Positions 58,199 through 64,000 of a stretch of 64,000 bases of DNA are shown piece after piece. The stretch is from CAWFFV01 sp963814985 (GTDB lineage: Bacteria > Chloroflexota > Ktedonobacteria > Ktedonobacterales > Ktedonobacteraceae): positions 68,953-132,952 of the forward strand of contig CAWFFV010000001.1 of the NCBI GenBank assembly GCA_963814985.1. Reading direction: 5' to 3'. The position numbers and the translations under genes were made by a program. Position 1 is the first letter of the stretch. Every line of letters begins with the position of its first letter. Below the pieces are notes generated by a model. That model was not told where the DNA came from and did not search any database. It saw only the letters and a list, made by a program, of their open reading frames with translations.

Positions 58199-58990
58199 CA
58201 GCCGGATGGGCGTGCCATACCAGCGGCATCCTGCGGCAATCAGGCAAACGATGACCACCTGATCCGCCATGACCGCGGAAGCTGCAAAGGTCCCCCACCA
58301 GACTGCCACCGGATGGTGATACGCCTCCGGTCCGGCGTCAAGGGCGGCTGTGACCGCAGGACAACCAGCACAGGGAAACCGCCTGGGTTAACGGACACGC
58401 GAAGCCGCCCTTGACCCCTACCCTCCAGCGAACGGATCGGCAGCAGTCAGTCCCGATGGGGGAGAGGTGGTGCCCCAGGACCACGGCCGGGTGGGACCTG
58501 CCTGCGCATTACGGGCCCGTGTCCCCGAGATGTCCCCGAATCGCCATCAACAGCCAACGATCACCACCAGCAGCAACCAGCGAACATGAAGCTAGCGCAG
58601 GCTTTGAACCCGTGAACAACGCACGAGAACACTCTCGTAATGCGTAGGTCGCTGGATGGCGGCGAGGACAAGGGCGCCGAGGTGCCCGCCGCCGCGAGCG
58701 GCCCGGGCGGCGTGCCTGCCGCGTGCCCGACGAGGTGGTCGATCAAGGATCATCACGGTCACTCCCGGACAGCGCCGTAGGCATCCCGACCTGGCTTGAC
58801 GCACGCGGGTCAGGCCACCGAGGGATGACACGGAAGAGGTCAGATCCGGGGATGGCCCGCTGAGTGTACGTGTCCGCCCCTCCAGCCCCAAGAGTGACTG
58901 TGCCCAAGGGGCCAGAAAGTCCCAGATGGGCCACGAGAGGACAGTCGCGCTACGCTGTTCGTAGATTGTGCTTGTGGGAGAGGTGCCGGG
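58199..58990. other. Non-coding stretch inside the island
   Basis: 792 nt without a convincing gene. It holds a 13-bp perfect inverted repeat GTCAAGGGCGGCT / AGCCGCCCTTGAC (58337-58349 and 58403-58415). Several long frames exist on both strands but show the smeared composition of G+C-rich non-coding DNA. Confidence 0.45.
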
Positions 58991-59452
58991 GTGGCAGAGC
59001 CAGGCGGCGAGATAGCAGCAGGCGCGGGCCGTAGCCAGCTGCGAGCTTCGCACGCAGAACGCGAGCAGGTGATCGGCCTGCTCAAAGCCGCGTTCGTGCA
59101 AGGACGCCTGGCCATGGACGAGTTCGACCTGCGGGTCGGCTCGGCGCTCACGTCGCGGACCCGCGCGGAGCTGGCCGCCCTCACCGCCGACATCCCCGCC
59201 GGTCTGACCGGAGCCCAACCGCCGCGGCTCGCCCGGAAAGCGGGTAATAAGAAGCCGCCCGCGGCGGTTCTAGGCTCGATCGCAGTGTGGTGGGGCACGC
59301 TGGTCGCAATTTCGTTCTGGCTGGGGGACAACGGGCCTGCTGGGCGATCGCTGGGCGCGGTCATCGTAGCCGTCTTGCTGCAGGTATCGATAGTCTCGGT
59401 TTGGCTGATCGCCGTACGGCCTGAGAGACGTGCCAGCAGGCAGGCCGGATAG
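58991..59452 (+). CDS. DUF1707 membrane protein 1
   Basis: 153 aa. The N-terminal SHOCT-like DUF1707 domain (about 18-65) reads LRASHAEREQVIGLLKAAFV, then GRLAMDEFDLRVGSALTSRT, ADIPAG. Two membrane helices follow (about 92-112 and 120-143). Common in actinobacteria; role unknown. GTG 58991 (MAEPGGE) matches the start of the paralog at 59716, and the upstream 40 bp are similar in both, including ATTGTGCT. Confidence 0.8.
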   Translation: MAEPGGEIAAGAGRSQLRASHAEREQVIGLLKAAFVQGRLAMDEFDLRVGSALTSRTRAELAALTADIPAGLTGAQPPRLARKAGNKKPPAAVLGSIAVWWGTLVAISFWLGDNGPAGRSLGAVIVAVLLQVSIVSVWLIAVRPERRASRQAG

Positions 59453-59715
59453 GGGCTGTCACAGGACGGCGGTCAGGCATCCCAGCGCCCGGTATTAGCC
59501 CATCTTGCTAACGGATTTGCTCACAACGGATCTGGATAACCCAGGATGAAGCCGGACCGAGTTGCCGTCCGATAGCCCCCGCGAACAGGTCCATCTGACA
59601 TCTACGGACCGATCTGGACGGTCCTAATCTTGCTACGGATCAGAAGGTCCGAGGATGACCGCCAAAAGGTGTCCGCGGTACGCTTTCCTTAATTGTGCTC
59701 GTGGGGAGGCCGGAG

Positions 59716-60432
59716 ATGGCAGAGCCGGGCGACCAGATGGCAGCAGACGCGGTGGGCCGTGGCCGCCTCCTGGCATCCCACACTGACCGCGAACAGGTGA
59801 TCGACACGCTCAAAGCGGCGTTCGTGCAGGGCCTGCTAACCAAGGACGAATTCGACCTGCGGGTCGGCCAGACGCTCGGGTCGCGCACCTACGCGGAACT
59901 GGGGGCGGTCACCGCCGACATCCCCGGCAGGCTGATCGGAGCCCAGTTGCCGCCGAAGCGCGCCCATGCGCAGGCGCGGGCGGCGGGGAACACGGCGGTC
60001 AAGTCGGGCGTATGCACGATCACGGTACTCATTCTTTGGGCAAGCACGTCGGCGGCCGCTGGGGGCGGCCCAGGTGCGGCACTGATCATGGCACTGTTCA
60101 TTATGGGTATCGGGACCATCATCGCCGTTGTCACGGGCTTGCTCACAGCCGGGATCCGGATACTCGAATCGCGGGATCGGAAGCGCTCCAGCGGGCAGCT
60201 ACCGCTGCGGTCATCCCCTGGCGCGGGCGGCCAGGCATCGCGGCGCCCGGCATCTGGCGCGCCGGACGGACAGTTCCCGCAAGTCGATCACGGTCAGCAG
60301 CACACCGCCGAAGCGGCCCGAAGCGATCTTGCTGGCCTGCAATCGTCCGGCTCACAGCCACCGCGTCAATGGCGCTCTCGCGGGTTGCTCGCCGTAGGGC
60401 GGGCGATTGCCGTGCCATTCGCGTGCCATTAA
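59716..60432 (+). CDS. DUF1707 membrane protein 2
   Basis: 238 aa, paralog of the preceding gene. DUF1707 domain: LLASHTDREQVIDTLKAAFV, GLLTKDEFDLRVGQTL, ADIPGRLIG. Two membrane helices (about 95-115 and 120-145) and a longer hydrophilic, Ser/Gln-rich tail of possibly low constraint. ATG 59716 has GGAGG upstream; the frame begins earlier. The pair arose by duplication including its promoter region. Confidence 0.75.
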   Translation: MAEPGDQMAADAVGRGRLLASHTDREQVIDTLKAAFVQGLLTKDEFDLRVGQTLGSRTYAELGAVTADIPGRLIGAQLPPKRAHAQARAAGNTAVKSGVCTITVLILWASTSAAAGGGPGAALIMALFIMGIGTIIAVVTGLLTAGIRILESRDRKRSSGQLPLRSSPGAGGQASRRPASGAPDGQFPQVDHGQQHTAEAARSDLAGLQSSGSQPPRQWRSRGLLAVGRAIAVPFACH

Positions 60433-61047
60433 CCCCGGTCAAGACCGGTATCTCACGGTCACCATCGGACAACTAACTTCGCAGCTCAGGGCACATGAGA
60501 GCCCCGGAGGGCGCCACTTCCCAAGCTGATAGTCCCAGATTGGCGCGATTGCGTGTCGGCGGTCGGCGTGCCCGGAGGAAATGTGGGTGGCCTCCCCCGA
60601 ATCCGCCGTAGGAGTATTCACGCCAGCCGGAACCTGTCCAGGCCGCCTTCGGCGTCACCTTGTGATCCAAGGCCGCGTAGTTAAGGGTCCGGTTCGGTTG
60701 TCGATGATGCCCGGCTGTCAACGGCGGATGGAAAGACGCCTGGCCGCTAGCCCCGGCCCTGCCCCGCAAGGTATGGATCAACCAGCCCCGCCCGACGATC
60801 CAGACCCAGGAGACCACACAGATAATTCAAGTCGCCTGATGTCCAATCGAGTTTGACAGGCTCCGCTGCAGCGCGCCTCCAGATGATCGCCGCACCGCCT
60901 CCACGCCGTCTCCACACCTGGCGGCTTACGTCAATTTATTACGTCGCGCCGGGTATCGATCTTCTGACAGCCCGTGCGTGGGGCTTGAACCGCACTCTGT
61001 GCCTTGCGACGAGACACACGAAATCCACGAAACGGGGCGCAGCTAAC
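60433..61047. other. Spacer upstream of the Trp-Cys repeat gene
   Basis: 615 nt. A frame 60581-60856 starts near GGAGGAA but has no family and an Arg/Pro-rich composition. Nothing else is supported. The G+C falls toward its right end, where the lower-G+C gene begins. Confidence 0.4.
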
Positions 61048-61539
61048 ATGACTGAAGCAGCAGCCGCAGCAGCCGCAGTAGAAGCAGCCGCAAGGTCAGC
61101 ACAAGATAACTGGCGTTGGTGTAACAAATGTCAGGAACTAGCTTTTGCAGGTAGTTCCTCTCTAGGAGCCTGCCCAGCTGGTGGAACACACGATCATGCT
61201 GAAAGCGGAAACTACAGGGTAATACAGGATCCACCTATCCTCCCCCCCTTTTCTCAAGATAACTGGCGTTGGTGTAACAAATGTCAGGGACTAGCTTTTG
61301 CAGGTAGTTCCTCTCTAGGAGCCTGCCCAGTTGGTGGAACACACGACCATGCTGGGAGCGGAAATTACTCTCTCATGCAGAATACACCGGCCTCAATCCC
61401 CCTTACTCAAGATAACTGGCGCTGGTGTAACAAATGTCAGGGACTAGCTTTTGCAGGTAGTTCCTCTCTAGGAGCCTGCCCAGCTGGTGGAACACACGAC
61501 CATGCTGGAAGCGGAAATTACGCCGTGATAAAACCGTGA
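61048..61539 (+). CDS. Three-repeat Trp/Cys/His protein (WCNKC repeats)
   Basis: 163 aa. An Ala-rich start (MTEAAAAAAAVEAAARSAQ) precedes three units of about 48 aa, each QDNWRWCNKCQGLAFAG, GACPAGGTHDHAGSGNY, joined by short variable linkers. Each unit has three Cys and two His, suggesting a small zinc- or disulfide-held beta fold, perhaps a binding module. Units are nearly identical in DNA. Base composition is lower in G+C than the flanks, implying acquisition from a moderate-G+C source. No signal peptide is seen. The upstream in-frame extension to 60,853 lacks support. Confidence 0.75.
   Translation: MTEAAAAAAAVEAAARSAQDNWRWCNKCQELAFAGSSSLGACPAGGTHDHAESGNYRVIQDPPILPPFSQDNWRWCNKCQGLAFAGSSSLGACPVGGTHDHAGSGNYSLMQNTPASIPLTQDNWRWCNKCQGLAFAGSSSLGACPAGGTHDHAGSGNYAVIKP
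61098..61535. repeat. Three tandem DNA repeats in the Trp/Cys gene
   Basis: Units beginning CAAGATAACTGGCG near 61,098, 61,254 and 61,407 share about 115 bp with only a few differences, including synonymous sites. This indicates recent duplication or conversion. Confidence 0.8.
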
Positions 61540-61711
61540 CTAAGTTAGTCTTCCAGTGGAGAACCGGGACTGCGGCCAAACCGATAGCCAGAGCTTTGGT
61601 CTAACCCCGCGGAAGTCTGGCCGCGCGGGACATATGTGGGATGCAGCTCGGCTGTCGATCGAAGTCGCAGTCGTCGCAGCAGATCACAGACCCAAAGCGA
61701 TGTGAGCCGTG

Positions 61712-61769
61712 GCGGTCTGTAAAACCGTCGGCTCAGCCTACGTTGGTTCGAACCCAACACCTGCCACCA
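61712..61769. repeat. att-like direct repeat, second copy
   Basis: Exact 58-bp copy of the 3' part of tRNA-Tyr without its 5' half. It lies between the Trp/Cys gene and the integrase end and marks an old element boundary. Confidence 0.85.
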
Positions 61770-61834
61770 GTTTCCCCAGGTCAAAGCCGGTGACGCAATC
61801 TTGCGTCACCGGCTTTCCCGTGCAGAACGAGAGG

Positions 61835-63127
61835 TTACGAAACCGTCGGCTGTGTCCCGTGCGAGACGTGGACGCTGTTCCCTGCGCGTGCGGCTACCTC
61901 GGCGGGCGCGGCGGTAGCGTTCAGCCACAAGGACAAGGCGGCATGCCGCAGGTCGTAGGGTCGGCGGGTCAGCAGCGTAGCGGCCAGTTCCGAGCCAAGC
62001 GCAATCTCCCGGGCGGCGTGCCAGACCCGGCCGTAGACCGATTCGCTGAGCATTCCGCCTCGGGCCCCGTGAAACAGTCGCTCGTCCGGCGCGGTCCCGT
62101 ACTCGTGCAGGTGGCCTCGGAGCAGGTCGGCCAAGACCGCTGGGACAGGGACGACTCGCACCGCTCTCTCTGGGCGGTACTTGAGGCCGCGGGGTTTGTG
62201 CGGCGTGTCGGTGCTGGTCCAGGGCGAGGCGGTCCGCGGGCAGGCGCCGGTGAGGATCAGCTCGCCCCGCTGCCGCGTCGGCAGGTCGAGATTCGACTGG
62301 CGCAGTGCTACGGCCTCCTCCGGCCGGAGCGCGCCGTAATACAGGCAGCCGAAGAACGCGGTCAGCTCCGGGCGGAGCCGGGCCACCTCGTCGAGGATCG
62401 CCCGCACTTGAGCGGACTGGCGACGGTCTGGGGGTTGACCACTGTGGCGGCCCTCGGTGCTGACCACCGCACCTGGCCAAGCGGGTTGGCCGGGAGCAGC
62501 CCCAGTTCGACGGCGTAGCCCAAGCGTCATGGAACACCGCCCGCTTGCGGGCGACGGTAGCCGCCGCAGAGCGGTTGCCGTCCAGGCGGCACCGTCAGCG
62601 CGTCCAGCGGGGCGCGCATGGTTCTCGGGTCGCTGAGCTGCGTGACAGGCAGCGAGGCCCGTCCCAGCCAAGCGATCGCCCCGCCGCAGCCGGATCTGTC
62701 CTGGCAGCATGCGGCGTGAGTTGAATGCATGCCGGTACAACGCGGTGCGCAAGGTGCAGGCCGCCTGCCGCGCGGCGACCGGCCTGGTGAGCGTGGGGGT
62801 GACGGTGGCCAGGGCGTCGGCCAGGCTGGCCCGCGAATGGGGCGCTAGGCGCGGCCATTTCAGGTCCGCGTAGGCGACGGCATGCTCCAGCCAGGTCGTA
62901 CCGGCCGGGCCGGGCACGGCCCACAGCAGCGGCTCCCCGCTGGCCGGGTCGAACGCCAGGCCCTGGCGGGCGGCGCGAACGAGTTCCGCGCGGTAGCTGT
63001 CGGCGAGGCCGCGAGTGAAAAACGACTTCGACCTGACCAGACCTGCTGCCTGCCAGCGCACCTCGAACGGGCGACGTCGGCCATTCCTGCGGCGGATCGT
63101 GTAGATGCGGACGTCGAATGCATTCAT
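61835..63127 (-). pseudogene. Tyrosine recombinase/integrase, frameshifted, catalytic Tyr end missing
   Basis: Phage-type integrase of an actinomycete element. From ATG 63127 an N-terminal arm-binding region (MNAFDVRIYTIRRRNGRRRP) and core-binding domain run to about 62,700. The frame shifts between about 62,400 and 62,730 (AIAWLGRASLPVTQLSDPRT and AVFHDALGYAVELGLLPANP are in other frames). The catalytic domain resumes FFGCLYYGALRPEEAVALR (first Arg) and RPYDLRHAALSLWL (His-x-x-Arg). It ends GNSVHV-SHGTQPTVS, where the nucleophile Tyr segment should follow, so it is probably inactive. Confidence 0.85.
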
Positions 63128-63334
63128 GCTGACCCCTGAGTGCCGGTATCGGGAGCAACTCAGGGGAGCATCCCCTGTCAGGCGCCACAGACCTTGGGGA
63201 GCCGGTGAGCAAGGCATGAGGCCGGTGCCAGCAGCACCGTCGATGGCTACGCGACGTCTAGCTGGTCGAGCTCACGGCCGGACGCAGCCGCCGAGCTGTC
63301 GATCTGGTTACCTGCGGGCGGCCGCGGGAAGCGC

Positions 63335-63655
63335 CTACGCGGTGTCACGCAGCCCGAAGGATTCGGGGGTGATGTCGATATGGAACTCCAGACCGAGCAT
63401 CCTCGCCAGACGGGACAAGGTGGCCAGCGACGGCTCGTGGTCTCCGGCCTCCAGCCGCGCGATCGCGGGCTGATGCATGCCGAGCAGCCGCGCAAGCCCG
63501 CTCTGCGACAGTCCGTGGTCGATCCGGTAGCCGATGACCCGCATGGCGACCGCATGCGCCAGCGCGGTCCGTTCGTGCTCCCGGCGGATCTCCGGATCGG
63601 CCAGTTCCTCAGCCGCGATCTGGCTTGCCGTCTTCAGCTGCGACACCTTAGGCAT
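63335..63655 (-). CDS. XRE-family antitoxin of a HigBA-type module
   Basis: 106 aa. Helix-turn-helix RVIGYRIDHGLSQSGLARLL, GMHQPAIARLEAGDHEPSLA in the second half, typical of HigA-like antitoxins that repress their own operon. Its ATG shares the A of the toxin's TGA stop (TGATG), so translation is coupled. Toxin-first order is characteristic of HigBA. Confidence 0.88.
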   Translation of the reverse strand: MPKVSQLKTASQIAAEELADPEIRREHERTALAHAVAMRVIGYRIDHGLSQSGLARLLGMHQPAIARLEAGDHEPSLATLSRLARMLGLEFHIDITPESFGLRDTA

Positions 63656-63984
63656 CAGCCTTCCTCCAGCTTCGCTAGCCGTTCTAGTGCCCGCCGCACC
63701 GCTCGGTCGAAGCCCCGCGGATCCACCTGAGCTTCCGGACCGACCGCCGCTACCACAAATACCTCCCCGACCTGCCGGTACAGCACCCGCCAGGCGCTGC
63801 GCCCAGCCCGGGGCCGAAGTTCCCGAAGCCTCCCGGCGCCGCGTACCGCGCTGGTGTGCGGGTAGCCAAGCCGCGGGCCGTAGGCGCCGAGCTTAGCGTC
63901 GGCATTGATGAGGGCGGCCCGCTTGCTCTTCGGCAGGGCAGCACGCTCACGCTCAGCCTCCGGCAAGTACGCGACGACCCACAT
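63655..63984 (-). CDS. RelE/HigB-type toxin
   Basis: 109 aa. Predicted ribosome-associated mRNA endonuclease of the RelE/HigB (phage Gp49-like) fold: VVAYLPEAERERAALPKSKR, LRELRPRAGRSAWRVLYRQ (the central basic strand) and FVVAAVGPEAQVDPRGFDRA. The first gene of the pair, with the window edge 16 nt upstream, so its promoter is not visible. A neighbour of the integrase, as mobile stability modules often are. Confidence 0.85.
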   Translation of the reverse strand: MWVVAYLPEAERERAALPKSKRAALINADAKLGAYGPRLGYPHTSAVRGAGRLRELRPRAGRSAWRVLYRQVGEVFVVAAVGPEAQVDPRGFDRAVRRALERLAKLEEG

Positions 63985-64000
63985 TAAGCCACACTCACTA

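Overview
The window is two unlike pieces of DNA joined near position 55,345. Bases 1 to about 55,345 have moderate G+C and dense coding. Their content is consistent with a large-genome, spore-forming soil Chloroflexota of the Ktedonobacteria type: the prkA-yhbH-spoVR operon, STAND ATPases with TPR or Asp-Leu repeats, FHA and zinc-ribbon proteins, and large palindromic repeats in many intergenic gaps. Bases from about 55,345 to 64,000 have high G+C and actinobacterial content: a YajQ protein beside tRNA-Tyr, DUF1707 proteins, an integrase and a HigBA-type toxin-antitoxin pair. At the joint both a methylmalonyl-CoA mutase gene and a convergent lipase gene run through without native ends. I read this as a chimeric contig rather than gene transfer. 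The taxonomic assignments are inference from gene content.

Left piece, in order: uvrA (5' end outside the window); a WecA/TagO-type sugar-phosphate transferase with a small membrane protein; prmC with a DUF2203 gene; remnants of a BNR/Ycf48-like repeat protein; a large membrane protein; spoVR, yhbH and prkA; a degenerate-receiver scaffold protein; murA with Asp in place of the catalytic Cys; a CrtI-like oxidoreductase; a NACHT-FGE-repeat STAND protein; an FHA protein; a lipoprotein; dnaA; clpS; a Usp protein; a GAF protein; a DUF711 protein; a Dna2-like nuclease-helicase; DUF3291; a duplicated membrane protein; gmhB; a two-gene NB-ARC/TPR cassette; a histidine kinase; a SufT/PaaD-like protein; three paralogous membrane-anchored jelly-roll proteins; a T-box leader with serS; a phosphoesterase; a zinc alcohol dehydrogenase overlapping a dihydrolipoyl dehydrogenase; a polysaccharide deacetylase; and a broken methylmalonyl-CoA mutase.

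Right piece: a lipase, YajQ, tRNA-Tyr, then an apparent accretion of integrative elements. The last 58 bp of tRNA-Tyr are repeated exactly 4 kb downstream, next to a tyrosine integrase that has lost its catalytic tyrosine end. Between the two copies lie a methyltransferase pseudogene, two DUF1707 genes and a lower-G+C gene for a three-repeat Trp-Cys protein. A toxin-antitoxin pair closes the window.

Two cautions apply throughout. First, about 17 genes carry single-base frameshifts, including serS and dnaA, so most breaks are probably sequence errors; I give reconstructed spans where both halves are clear. Second, the most unusual structure is the palindrome family: perfect inverted repeats of 51 to 79 bp whose arms differ from copy to copy around a shared TTGCGnCGCAA centre, flanked by two conserved small hairpins and, in full copies, 13-bp terminal inverted repeats. 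The best candidates for a little-described system are the NB-ARC/TPR cassette at 37.1-39.9 kb, which sits between two copies of the gmhB 3' end, and the NACHT-FGE-repeat protein at 19.4-22.3 kb.
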